Assembly (NCBI GenBank): GCA_914767715.1
Contig: OU612075.1
Location: 15,562,001-15,626,000, forward strand
From: Membranipora membranacea
Taxonomy: Eukaryota > Bryozoa > Gymnolaemata > Cheilostomatida > Membraniporidae
DNA length: 64,000 bases
Reading direction: 5' to 3'
A program made the position numbers and the translations under genes. Below the pieces are notes generated by a model, which made no database searches, was not told the origin of the DNA, and saw nothing but the letters and a program-made list of their open reading frames with translations. This document shows, piece by piece, positions 1-11,170 of the stretch (position 1 is the stretch's first letter; every line of letters begins with the position of its first letter).

Positions 1-640
1 CAAGATCACAGCAATTATAGCACTGACATTCCGACACAGACTGACATGCCTACTCAAATTATAAATCAGCGTAGAAATAGACTGATTAATTATCCTTTTC
101 ACGCAAAAGAATCCAAACATATATAATTATTGATAAGATGTTACATATTGTAGTAATTTTATCATAATTTACAGATATTTTATTAATGATAAGAGTCGCA
201 CAGCTTCATGCATAATACTTGTTGCTCTAACAGCAGGGTAATTAAATTTATCAAAATAATCTCCAATATAAGTCTGGAGGGGTCAAACTAGCAGGTTAGG
301 GGACGGTTAGCTGTCATAAGAAGTTTGGAGAAGCCATTCATTAAAAATTAAGAGTTAATTCTGTGGTGACCTTAATTGCTGTAATTTGTGACGGCAAAGG
401 TGACAACTGTGATCTTCACATCAAGCTTCATAATATTTTTCCCTCATCTAGTTTTCCTAGCATTCTACTACAGGACTTTTCCCTGACTATTCACTACACA
501 CACCCAAACAAGGGATAGTTGATATTCTTATTACTCTATGTTAATGAATTCTGTAGTGCTCATTTAGTAAGACTTTTTTTTAAATAATATGATATGTGTA
601 ACATTTAGGGGAGGGACGTCGCTAAATGTGGTATACTCAC

Positions 641-728
641 CATCAACAGTGCGGGCAGAGACTCCTCTAACCCACAAACAGTACATTACAAGTACGATAC
701 CCGATAGAAGGTAAGTGTACGAATACAT
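641..728 (-). CDS. Exon 1 (signal peptide) of a left-hand gene A paralogue, partial
   Basis: On the minus strand an ATG at 728-726 directly follows a splice acceptor (tttgtag). It opens 29 codons of a typical signal peptide: start MYSYTYLL, hydrophobic core IVLVMYCLW, likely cleavage after VSA. The exon ends in phase 1 at a clean gtgagt donor (640-635). It differs from exon 1 of gene A (18,816-18,903) at only a few bases. The remaining exons lie left of position 1, so domain content and intactness cannot be judged. By analogy with gene A the next exon should be sushi-like and phase 1. Confidence 0.85.
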
Positions 729-930
729 CTACAAAAGAAAGTGAAATTCGTTCAGTCGCAGCGACTACTATTGTAACATACATCTTAAATGATTCCCTGA
801 TTTATTATCGCCTCAATCGATCCAGTCACAAGCGGATCCAGTCCACTTATAAAAGACTATGGTTCCATGCTTCGAATTGGTTGTCCATTCCCATGAATGC
901 TAACAATTTCCATGGTGAAAAAACATAAAA

Positions 931-1010
931 AGAGATCTGCTGTGGTCGGGGATTGAACGAGGGCCTCCCGCATGGAATCTATTGTTCCAGGCGTCTTAAA
1001 TGACTGTTGC
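931..1010 (-). mobile_element. tRNA-related SINE fragment
   Basis: Read on the minus strand this ends in a tRNA T-arm/B-box-like stretch (CTCGTTCAATCCCCGACC) after a GGGAGGCCCTC stem. The A-box half is not recognisable. The same fragment is present in the second duplication copy at about 19,111-19,185, so it predates the duplication. It is probably the remnant of a tRNA-derived SINE; it does not fold into a complete tRNA as far as I can see. Confidence 0.45.
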
Positions 1011-2024
1011 GATTCAAAACGGACACGGTATCTGCCTTCAATTGAAGAAATTAGTATGGATGCATGTGAAAGTTTACCTAAATGCTAATCCCATGTATCG
1101 AATGGCCTTCAAATCGTTGTCACATCGACATATGGAAACATAGTTAATGTCATGATAAATGGTATCAGGGAGAAAAACTTAAACTGAACATCAACAATAA
1201 TTTATTTAATCATTTTGAGAACCAATGCCAATTGGTTTTGATGGTGGAAAGTTAACCCATCCAGTGCTGCCACACCCCAAATTGCCGCGTACCCAGCTCA
1301 TGAACCGAAGTATCTACATCAAAAAATAGAAAAGTTCTTACCTTTTATTATAAAATAGAATACTCTGTTGGCAGACTGGTCGATCGTTTGATTATAGCAA
1401 CTTCACGGTACGGCTCTTTGTATGTTAATAAACATGGAGGCTACATAAGTGATATCTCCAGGGAGTGATACTATACTGAGCCAGAGTTCCTTTGTGTTGT
1501 GGCCATAAGTCTGTAATTATCTCATTGTCATTTGGAGAAAGCGAGCCTTCAATTAAACTTTCAAAGTTGCTGGTGGCTAATTTGGTGTCCAAATTACCTA
1601 TACACCATGTTATATGAAGAAGAAATTACAACAAATCACTTATAATGGAGATGTGTCAGGAGTTTTCCCTCATTGAATGGGATACTGATCAGAATTTCGT
1701 ATACGACCAAAATCAAGGTAATCTTTATTGCATTTTATTTCATCGTATTTAAAATTACTCATCAATTTATTTTCATAAGTTGATGTCTATATAGCTTTTT
1801 TGTTAATAAAAAGTGGTGTACTTCGTTTATTGTATATTCTTTACTGAAAGTGAATTTTATTGCAAGTTATTTTGTAATTACACTTCAAAATAATATTTTT
1901 TAATTTTAATTGCAGCTTTGTTTTCCAGACACTTTCCTGTTAGAAATTTCAGTTTACAAATATAGAGGTTAGTTATGGCTAGCTGAAGCTGTTTAGTTCT
2001 ATTAGTCAAAACAGCCTTCTGCCC

Positions 2025-2450
2025 CCATCAATACATAAAATTATACATACAATTTTGCAACAGTGTGGTTTAAACAGTCAATGGCTTAAGGGAGACAACA
2101 ACAAAAAATACTTATCTCAAGGTAAATTATGATCAATATAGAAGGCAGTAATCTTCATAAGCTAGCTGCACAATTGTTATGAAGAGTTGGCAAAAACAAA
2201 CAAAAAAGTCAGATAAAATTGGCAAACATTGTTTAAAGCTAGTCTATCTGGAAATAATGTTATCAGTGAAAGCCCGTATCAAGTTACTCCAAATAATTCT
2301 AGTCCCCGCAATCAGAGGTGAGGGGCCTTCCAATTAGAAATTGCCGATAATCGACCCATCAATACATGAAATTATACATACAATTTTGCAACAGTGTGGT
2401 TTAAACAGCCAATGGCTTAAGGGAGACAACCACAAAAAATACCTATCTTA
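2025..2450 (+). repeat. Direct repeat pair about 320 bp apart
   Basis: A block of about 95 bases beginning cccatcaatacat and ending near cttatct occurs at about 2,030-2,120 and again at about 2,350-2,448. It recurs in the duplicated segment near 20,212-20,305. The second left-hand copy sits exactly where similarity to the 20.5 kb segment ends, so it may mark the duplication breakpoint. No coding content is seen. Confidence 0.7.
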
Positions 2451-3145
2451 AAGACAGCTTGTTGACCATACCTCACTCCCAAGAGTTTTGAATTAAATGT
2501 TACACAAAGGAATTAATGAAGTTTATAAGTAAATTTCAAGGTTCCTTTTCAAACTATTTTCTTTTTGCACCAAACAATTGATTACAAAAGTAAAAATACT
2601 GTTCTAATTACTCTAATAACAGTGGTGCTAAGACCAAAAGCTGATCCAGAAAATCATGCATCTTTTTATCACACAGAATTTGAATGTTTATGGTTGTGCC
2701 AATTAAACCTTGGAACTTCACAGTATGCAGAAGAAGACATAGAGTTTTAATTTAATTACCTCAATCACACTGGGAGGGTCTAACATGTAGAATTAGCATG
2801 CTTTTTGAAGCAAATTATCACTTTGCTCAAAATTAATGCTCATTTGGTCAATTAGGAAACTTGTTTTTTGCAATTTGTCCACTCTAATTGTATGAGTGAT
2901 TTAGGAACCAGACCCCTAGCAGGTCTCTAGTCATCTCATCGCTAACTCACTGATCAGATTGTGACTTTGTCTGTTTTTAAATTGAAAGTCCTAAATAAGC
3001 AGAGAGTCTATTTATATATATCTTGATGGTTTGATAGATCATTGGGAAATACTTCCAACCACTCGAAAGGTTTATTGATGATGTCACAGCTAATCTTCAA
3101 CCGTTTTCTTTTCTGCTCTAAAGGGTCAACTTCACATAATATTAA

Positions 3146-3980
3146 AGGGTAACCAAGGTTTCAAACAACTTCTCATTGATGGCCATTGATTAATAGCAGA
3201 TTGCACCTTCTGCATGGGGAAAAAGACAAAATATAATTCGGATGATTATTCAGCCAGAATGCTTGTGAAGCATTACATCATGCTACAAATCCTTCATCGA
3301 AAGCATCCTACTCTATCATCTAGTAGTGATATATTCTCATCTTAGTGCAGACTCTAAAAAACATCTACAGCGAGTGGTGCGCTCAGCCGGTCGCCTCGCA
3401 GGAGATATCACCTTCACCGCAGTAGCCGATCTCTACCACAACAAACTCGCTACAAAGAGTCTTCGCATGGTGGCAACCGAACAAACTCCCATGTTGACAT
3501 TTACTCAATGCCCATCAGGCCGATATTCCACCATCCGGTACAGAGTAAACCTTCGCAAACTTTGTTTTAGAGCTAACTGTGTTCACTATCTGAATACCGT
3601 TTTTTCAAAGAATTAAACTTTTTATATGAATTTTTATCCATTTATTTTTACCGTCCATACTTTTAACAAGAGAGCACTCACATGAAGCATTTTATTTCTC
3701 TAATTGATGAGACAAATAAACACATCATCATCATCTTCCATCAGGTACTCAAACTCAGCTAAAAGAGAATACCACATAGCAGTTTCCTGTTCCTGTTATT
3801 ATTTAGCCTGTGCTCTATAATTATTACAGCATAGTCTTTGAAATTCCCTAAACTGAAGTGTTACCCAGCTTAAAGTCAGCAACTACTTTGAGTTTTGCAT
3901 CGCGTAATGCACAAAGCTGATGCTGCCCAGCACATTATTTGCTACCCATTAATGCATTGCTGCGAAACCTTGGTTGCCCT
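3146..3980. mobile_element. TTAA-flanked element with short terminal inverted repeats
   Basis: The left end reads TTAA then AGGGTAACCAAGGTTTC; the right end reads GAAACCTTGGTTGCCCT then TTAA. The terminal repeats match over 17 bases with one mismatch. Both are flanked by TTAA, the target duplication typical of piggyBac-type transposons. No transposase is seen, so it would be non-autonomous. It encloses a plus-strand LINE C-terminal fragment (3,326-3,616), so one element is nested in, or captured by, the other. Confidence 0.55.
3326..3616 (+). pseudogene. C-terminal fragment of a LINE open reading frame
   Basis: A 96-codon frame ending in TAA shows the extreme C-terminal signature of many non-LTR retrotransposon proteins: a KK-LQ--V-SAGRLAG segment, then LPSGR-like CPSGRYSTIRYR, then a short Phe/Asn-rich tail ending YLN. 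No reverse-transcriptase core precedes it, so this is a 5'-truncated, dead copy. The family cannot be named from so short a piece. It is unlikely to be a host gene. Confidence 0.55.
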
Positions 3981-5094
3981 TTAAGTCATTCAAGATAGCA
4001 AATTTTGATATATTTAATTTAAAAACAAATGCAACTAAATTTATGTGGAAATGTCAACAAATCAGGTTTACACTTTTTGTTGTTCCACTTGATGATCGAA
4101 CCCAAGTAGTCAGAAAAAAAGACTATCACTGTCAACACCACCAAATCAGACCCAACAATACTATCACCTTATCACTTAGAAGCTGCACTAATGAGAAAAC
4201 TCATACTCATCATACTCTGTATATTCGCTGATTGTGTTGGTAGAGATCATCTGAGAAAAGTTCCTTGTAAATGATCATATTGATAAAATTCCTTAATGAC
4301 CAGTGTGCCCTAGATAAACCCAATATACCTTTTGTATATTGGCCACTGTTGATGGCGAGTATGACAAACAGGGGCTGACAATGAATTTTGATAATATTTT
4401 CTATTTATTACGAAGAACAGCTCTAGATAGCGACGGACAATGCAATATATTAACTAAAATCGATACATACTATAAAACATTAGCCTCCTAGAAGTGAACA
4501 ACACTGCTATTACTAATTGAACTCGAAATTGTAGGAGAAATGAGAAACCAAACAATACTACACCAGTAACCACCCTTCAAAAATTCCATGTTCTAATGGT
4601 CGGGCCAAATTTAATAAAAACTATTTAATTCATACTTTGAGACTTGAACCCCAAATACAAAGACAGTGGAATACTGAAAATGCCCTGCAATTTTGTTCCA
4701 TAACAAAGTAATCTTCGAGATTGTCACCCCTGCATAATACACAGCTGAACTTGAGAATGGGTAGCAAATAAAATCTGCTACAATAAATAAATAAGATATA
4801 AATAGAAAAAATCTACTAAGTGTAAATCTGGCCTCAACATCTCAAAAATGTTATGAGAGTAAGAAAAATAATCAAGAGAAAATAGGTTTTTTCTACTAAA
4901 ATTTCTAAAATATTGAACACAATTAATGATACATAATCATTTGATATACCCACAGCCAGGGTCCTTTAGTGATTGGGGGTAAGAACTTGGATTGAAATCA
5001 CTGTACCTTGCTGTGATGATGGAGTAGAGAGCGCATAGTATACACCATACATGACAAGTTGGCTGGGGTTACCCTACTAAATAGGGGTACTTGT

Positions 5095-5255
5095 CTATAG
5101 TATACATTCTGGAGGCTGATATGTGCATGCTGTTTGTAAAGCGAATGTTTGAACTACACATTTCCAGCATGAGCAGCCTATCCTGAACTCTGACCGTGTA
5201 GTGCTCTGACATATCCTTAGAGCTTGTGCCTGCTCATTCCCCTCAGCTGGAGGTA
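5095..5255 (-). CDS. Terminal six-cysteine-domain exon, distal copy
   Basis: The exon follows an acceptor ttgttgtag, enters in phase 1 and runs 53 codons to TAG at 5,097-5,095. It encodes VPPAEGNEQAQALRIC, then a CSCWKC core, VVQTFALQTAC and a final PPECIL. The six cysteines are spaced C-x11-C-x-C-x2-C-x10-C-x6-C. Length, phase and the last four residues equal those of the gene A terminal exon at 11,171-11,331. It has no complete upstream gene of its own in the window, since no signal-peptide exon lies between 6,376 and 11,170. It is therefore either an alternative 3' end of gene A or the tail of a truncated copy. Confidence 0.8.
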
Positions 5256-5355
5256 CTACAACAAATATTGAAGATTTAAACTACTGCTGCCACTCAGACA
5301 AATGTGTGCTCATTGAATTCAGTATAGCTCCACGATAGCTAAATGAGGCATTAAT

Positions 5356-5491
5356 TTGCACAAACTGATCTTCAAAATCAGGGTATGAAATTGACTAGCT
5401 AGGTGATGACGTCATAACTGTCCTCTAGTAAGCCAGTAGCTACGTAGATGATTAATTTCATACCCTGATTTTGACCATCAGTTTGTGCAGA
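5356..5491. repeat. Inverted-repeat hairpin element (MITE-like)
   Basis: Two arms of about 35 bases form an almost perfect inverted repeat (left gcacaaactgatc..., right ...gatggtcagtttgtgc on the complementary reading) around a spacer of roughly 65 bases. It lies in the intron between the two distal cysteine-domain exons. The proximal copy of that intron (11,332-11,644) lacks it, so it inserted after the 3'-cassette duplication. Confidence 0.7.
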
Positions 5492-5718
5492 TTATTTGCC
5501 CATTAGGTGCCGATGCTGAGATTGCAGCATCATGAAACTAGATTTGAGCTATGCAGAATTTGATTCAAATTAAACGACAAATGTTTACATTTAAAAAAAA
5601 TATCGGATCCAATTACACTAATTGGGGAAGGGTTCAAGCTCACCACCACACAGATCCTCCGAAACATGAGAAGAGTAAACCATGACTACAATGTTGGATG
5701 AGAAGATGAGTGACTTAC

Positions 5719-6375
5719 CAGTAGATGGCATTGTAGTAGTTGTTGGTGTTGTAGTTGGTGTTGTAGTTGGTGTTGTAGTTGGTGTTGTAGTTGGGTTTGT
5801 AGTTGGTGGTATAGTTGGTGTTGTAGTCAGTGTTGTAGTTGGTGGTATAGTTGGTGTTGTAGTTGGTGTTGTAGTTGGTGTTGTAGTTGGTGTTGTAGTT
5901 GGTGTTGTAGTTGGTGTTGTAGTTGGTGTTGTAGTTGGTGGTAGAGTTGGTGTTGTAGTTGGTGGTATAGTTGGTGTTGTAGTTGGTGTTGTAGTTGGTG
6001 GTATAGTTGGTGTTGTAGTTGGTGTTGTAGTTGGTGTTGTAGTTGGTGTTGTAGTTGGTGTTGTAGTTGGTGGTATAGTTGGGGTTGTAGTTGGGGTTGT
6101 AGTTGGTGTTGTAGTTGGTGTTGTAGTTGGTGTTGTAGTTGGTGTTGTAGTTGGTGGTATAGTTGGTGTTGTAGTTGGTGGTATAGTTGGTGTTGTAGTT
6201 GATGTTGTAGTTGCTGGTGTAGTGGTGCATTCAACTGGTTGAAAGCTGCAACTCTGTTCAACAGCAAATGTGGCGACCATACATCTCCAGCATGTGCAAT
6301 CCACTCGAAACTCGCCTCGTGGCTTTCTAGCTGAGCATGTCTGCTGAGCTCGCACAAACTCACTCGGAGAAGAAG
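5719..6375 (-). CDS. Six-cysteine domain plus long Thr/Pro-repeat exon, distal copy
   Basis: A 657-nt exon, phase 1 at both ends, between acceptor cgtatag (6,376-6,382) and donor gtaagt (5,718-5,713). It opens ASSPSEFVRAQQTC, continues through a CTCWRC core and FAVEQSC to PVEC, the six-cysteine domain. About 165 residues of TPT/TTTPTIPP repeats follow, encoded by a 12-bp minisatellite. Such Thr/Pro stretches are typical O-glycosylated mucin-like linkers. The proximal homologue at 11,645-11,962 has the same domain but a linker of only about 60 residues. Because the exon is symmetric it could splice onto gene A exon 7 or exon 8 without shifting the frame. Confidence 0.8.
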
Positions 6376-8934
6376 CTATACGATAAATTTTAAAACAATG
6401 TCTAGCTCCAACGAGATGGCTGGAACAATTCTACTCTTAACCCTACACTTATGCAAACATAAGCAAATGACAATGACAATTGTGCCAAGTTTCCTTCTAA
6501 CTAAATGGACATAGCTCTTCGTGGTAGCGTAAGGCTTGGAGGGAAAGTATATGGGTGACTTTTGGGTGACAAAAAGATGAACCTACACTAAGTCAGCAAA
6601 AATCATAAACAAACCTGTAATATCTGAGAGACACAATATAACACAGAGTACTGCTGCTGCTATTAACCATCCTGATGAGTGTGTCATCGTGTCTTAGTAG
6701 TGATATATTGTACAAGCTATCCGCCACAAGGTAACTTCTACAGTAGCAGTCACTTTCACTAAATCTACAACAAAATTCCAAAATAAATGCTCAACAAGAG
6801 ATCACCACCAATTATCAAAATCTGAATGGGACAGTCTGCCACTTTGAGTGACATCACGCTATTCTTAGAATTAATGACACTAATTCAGCTTTCAAAAATT
6901 TTATAAATGAGTTTTCTAATACCCTGCAAATGGCTAGCTAACCTGTCTGTGCTAAAAAGCCGAACAATTATCCTTTCAATAAACCAATTTCAATGACACA
7001 GTAAGGTTATTCATATTAAGTATCTAAGCTTCACATCAAAGCCAAAAAGATAAAAATATTACAGAAAATTAAAAAAAAAAATCATTCAACCATCCAACAT
7101 ATACTGCCAAAAGAAATATGGGTATGCTTCGCCTTTCCAGGTTTTTGTAACCACACAGATAGATAACCAACTGAATAACTATTAAAAAATATTGGGCAGC
7201 ATCTTTGTGCATCCCATTATTGAACTATCGAGCAAGATTTACAGTGACATCCTGTCAGGCAGGCAGGTTCAATGAGGGTGAACATTGAAGGATTTTTTTT
7301 ATGTCATAATCTCCTCCACTATATTCATTATAAAATGCAGATGATAAACCCATTGACCAGAATAATACAAGGTAACAATTTTTCACCAAATCCTAATACT
7401 CAGTGAGACACAATTCAATTCAACTGAATTACCAATAAAATGCAAGTCGACCCATGACAACATCATCATTTAAACAGACAAGCTACAGGTGAGATGGATC
7501 TCGTGAACTTATTAGAATGCAAGCGGCATTGGCCAACAAAATCCTAATAGTTAAGGAAGAGGCCCAATGCGCTAGGGGTGTATGCCTCACACTATTTCAC
7601 ACTTTTCGATGATATTTGAGGGTTTCTGGTCCTTGGCAGCATTATCTCCTGCCGAACATGCTACGTAAATCTAAGAGCAATCAAGTGAGTGATAAAACGA
7701 GTAAGAGTTGATAGTTTCTCCTAGATATCACTCAATTATAAAAATCGTCAAATATAAAAAAAAAAGTTCCTAATATAAAAGTCAAAACTAAAGTTGAAAA
7801 CTCTCCAAGTCAAGTATAAGACTCTCTTAGTCAAGTTCACACCTCACTCAGTCAAGTTCATAACTCTCTTTTCAAATTTAAAACTCTTTTAATCAAGTTG
7901 AATTCCACTAAAACGTCTGAGTCCCCAGAAAAAGCCAGTACAGGCATCATAACATAGTTGTAACTATACTTACACTACAGTTAGGGTAATCTAAGGCTTT
8001 CGATCCGAAGTTTAAGAGTCAAAAGTAAATATCCAAAGCAGAAATCCGTGATTGCAGTTCCAGCTCAGACAAGACAATGCCTATAGCTATACAACTGTCT
8101 ATACTGGGTATTAATCTCGCAGGTGACAAGGAATTTCATTGGCCAATTCAACTTGCCAGCTGTTTTTAAAAAGATACTATAATCATCAAAACTTCCTGGA
8201 ACAGACGTATATCTAATCCCGCATTTGTCTTTTGAGAGGGTGTAATTAAGGTTTGGGTCAACCTGAAAATGCTGAATAATCTCTCCAATTGAATGGTGGA
8301 AGCCTCATTATCACAATTCTAATCCCTAGTTGATAGATATTCTGGCACTGCTACGTTTATGCAACGTGCAAACACTTTCTACTTCGAAAGGCTAGTGACT
8401 GAATGAATATACACTATGTTAAAATTCTGAAGTTGAGATGACAAACATATCACAATACTCAAAAATTCTTCCAATCAAAAAGATTTTTACAGAGGCAAAT
8501 GTGTGGAAAAATTGATGCCATATTTATACGAACGCAGGAATTGAATTATGCGAAAGCCTACCTGAAGCAATCATAAGTTTTGAATCACATTTCTCCAAAA
8601 CTTTATCATGATCATCGAGGTTTGAGTTCTTCAGAGGTAAAGTCTTGTTAAAGGTTTTAAACTGCTCTCCAGCAAAGAAGCCACTGTTTATATTTATCAG
8701 CGTTGATGACAGTTTGATATGGAATCCTCTGAAGTCATATTTTTATGGATCTTCAGTAGTAATGTCATCAACTGTACAAATATAACAGAATATGCTAATA
8801 TATTTTAGTCAAATGGAAACCAGCAATGCTAACTGGGCTGGATGAGGTTTAAATGGTCAGCCGGTGGGTTATAAATAGGAATGTTGGCTAAAATCACAAA
8901 GTTTAGTCACTCACCGCATCTTGAAGAATGGAAC

Positions 8935-9127
8935 CTGATATAGGGTGTGTGCTTTGGGCAGGGCTGCAATGTCCACGCCAATTTGCTCTCAGTTTGTAGG
9001 TAGGTCCAAGCACACATGGGAGTCTAAAAAACCCATGTAGTCAGTGGATTGCAGTGGCATTTGAACCTACGACCTTCAACACTTGTACGCTGGAGATCGG
9101 AAATCTCACCAACTTAGCCACTAAATC
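8935..9127 (-). mobile_element. tRNA-derived SINE
   Basis: Read on the minus strand the element begins near 9,127 with a tRNA-like head. An A box (TGGCTAAGTTGGTGAGA) and a B box (GGTTCAAATGC) are spaced about 45 bases apart, with a long variable-arm region between them. A body of about 110 bases follows. The body recurs without the tRNA head at about 61,825-61,935 in the FREM-like intron, in the same orientation. Both Pol III boxes look intact, but there is no uninterrupted tRNA fold. Confidence 0.65.
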
Positions 9128-9395
9128 ACATTAAAATAAAACAATATGATATTCAAATAAAATTAATTAAATTAAAATAAAAAAATATTAAATCAAATAA
9201 ATTAAATCAAATTAAAATGACATTAAAATAAAACAATATGAAATTCAAATGAAATAAATTAAATCAAAATCAAACAATATCAAATAAAATAAATTACATC
9301 AAATGAAATTAAGTCGCAACAAAATGAAACAATATGAAATTAAAAAAATAAAATAAATTAAAGTAAAACAATATCGAATCAAACTAAATGAATAA
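9128..9395. repeat. AT-rich low-complexity tract
   Basis: About 270 bases made almost only of variants of aaattaaat, aaaataaa and caatatgaaatt, adjoining the head end of the SINE. No coding potential. It may be a degenerate minisatellite seeded by a SINE-associated simple repeat. Confidence 0.75.
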
Positions 9396-9747
9396 AAATA
9401 TTTCCAATTTGGATTTAGCTCTAAAAGAAGCTTTACTGGTGCTATCAGTAAAATTATGGAACAAATCTACTAATCTCAAATTTCAATGCAAGCACTACAG
9501 CAAGTTTCTTTTAGATTTGACTTATGCAATCGATAAATAACCACCATTTTCTTTCAAAAAGTTAGAATTTCATTATTTTTTCAGTGTCTGCATTGTCTCT
9601 CATTGCAATTAATCTAACTAATGAATATGATATTGGTGAAAACTCATCTGATATCAAATTAATAAGAAAATGGAGTACCACAGGTCTCATTTTCTAGTGG
9701 ATTTGTCATTACTTGTTTATATAGTACGGAACACAGCTTCACTCTTG

Positions 9748-9748
<1 letters not shown>

Positions 9749-9786
<38 letters not shown>

Positions 9787-9811
9787 GTTATTATTATTTT
9801 ATTATTATTAT
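9749..9811. repeat. (ATT)n microsatellite
   Basis: About twenty ATT units with two interruptions (one TTG and one TTTT), in otherwise unremarkable non-coding DNA. Confidence 0.9.
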
Positions 9812-11170
9812 CCCTATTCTGACTTGCTGCTGGACTGATAATTTTGAGTGCCAATTTCTCAAGCGATAAGAGCTGCGCTTTCTATGTTGAACTGAGCATT
9901 GAGTACCATGCAGGCCAGCCATATGTCATTCTAGGTCTAATGCAGCCTGTGTAGGATCTCACTAGGAGATCTTTTGGTAACCCTGAGTTTGGTAAGAACA
10001 TAGGTCAGCGGTCTGACTTTATCTCCCACCATACTGATTTCATGTGCTAATGAAACAAACATTTAGAATAAAGAACCTGACCTTTTATCATCAGTGAAGT
10101 TAGTGAATGGTGCATTACAAATTATCCTGTAGTCAATTATGATTAAACTCATCAATTTCATAAGCTGGAAATGCTACAAAATTCTCTTTCGGATTTCAAA
10201 CTGATTTGATGCTTTGCATTGACAGGTTAGAGCACAATGAGAAAAAACTGTATCTCTTTGCACATGTGCGGGTCATGCCAAATGATCTTATATCTACACT
10301 TCACATATTTTTGTTTTAGTTTAAACAGGGAGAATTCCTCCATGGTTTAAATAGGTGCAGATTTTTTACTAAATTGATTAAAATAATCCTGACACTTTCA
10401 TGGGTTGATCCATAGGAGAGCAATACTTTCTAAATGCTTCTTATTAAATGTTTTGGTTGGCTGATCAGATAATAATCCCATTATATGGCTGTAATTACAT
10501 ATTTCCTTTATGACCGGTTTACCACTTCATAAACAAACAATTAAAATCTTAACAGGAACACCAACCATCCACCATGCCATCATATATCACTAGTCAATTC
10601 CTCTGTAAGGAGTTGGCTTTCCTGACATTCTGTATAGTTTTGTTCAAGAAGTGCCTTTCTCTTTAAATATTAGTAAGTTTTCTAAGAGCATGTACCTAAG
10701 TTAATGTTAATCTTTACTGCCTTTTTTTAATAATGTCCATTATAAATACAACCAAAAGAGTCAGAAAATCAAACTTAGATCAATTTATACTATAAAATAT
10801 TACCCTAGTAGAAGTGAACAACATAGTTCTTGCACATAACACAAATTTTCAATAAAAATGATATGAGAAACCAAACAGTTGCTAGTGAATAAAAGCGGGT
10901 ACAAAAAATAGATAAGAAAAGATATAAATTAAAAACTTTACTAGATACAAATTCGGCTCCTTTTCAATAGGGGTATTGGAGTCAAATCTATAGTCGTGAT
11001 AATTGCTAGTTGACTTATGTAATAAAATAGTGAACAAATAAAACAACATAATCATTTGACATGCCTTGTAAGCAGGGATGTGTTGTCACACAGCGTCAGA
11101 ATTTTGCTAGACATCACACTAGATACCTAATATACTGATAATACCTTGCAGTGTTAATAGACTAGAGAGC

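Larger units (their letters stand above)
1..2350. repeat. Segmental duplication, copy 1 (pairs with 18,098-20,550)
   Basis: This segment is nearly identical, base for base, to 18,098-20,550 in the same orientation. Scattered substitutions and a few indels separate the copies; for example, the second copy carries about 75 extra bases near 18,366-18,440. The unit contains the signal-peptide exon, the putative 5'UTR exon donor (near 1,342) and upstream flanking DNA of the gene A type. Similarity stops near 2,345/20,550. It implies that a second gene A-like copy extends off the left edge. An assembly artefact (haplotypes placed in tandem) is an alternative explanation, but the sequence on the right side of the two copies is entirely different. 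Confidence 0.93.
4430..6400. repeat. Duplicated 3' cassette of gene A (pairs with 10,745-11,990)
   Basis: The last two exons of gene A and their downstream flank are present twice in the same orientation. Matching landmarks include the downstream block near 4,470-4,560 and 10,785-10,880, the terminal exons at 5,095-5,255 and 11,171-11,331 (both exactly 161 nt), and the preceding cysteine-domain exons at 5,719-6,375 and 11,645-11,962. Divergence is much greater than in the 1-2,350/18.1 kb pair, so this duplication is older. A hairpin element (5,356-5,491) and an expanded Thr/Pro repeat distinguish the left copy. Confidence 0.85.
6376..10744. other. No gene seen; AT-rich intergenic or intronic DNA with repeats
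   Basis: No splice-consistent exon, signal peptide or cysteine-domain motif was found on either strand. The stretch contains a SINE (about 8,935-9,127), AT-rich low-complexity DNA built of aaattaaa/aaataaa units (9,128-9,395) and an ATT microsatellite (9,749-9,811). If the distal 3' cassette is spliced to gene A, this is a large intron; otherwise it is the gap between gene A and a truncated copy. Confidence 0.6.

Noticed and set aside
5682-6363. Long open frames (+ strand Val/Gly repeats; - strand Asn/Tyr/Thr and Gln/His/Leu repeats) across 5.7-6.4 kb
   Set aside because: They are other-frame readings of the 12-bp Thr/Pro minisatellite. Only the minus-strand Thr/Pro frame joins a domain exon with splice sites. 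The same applies to 11,539-11,973 and 13,602-13,869.
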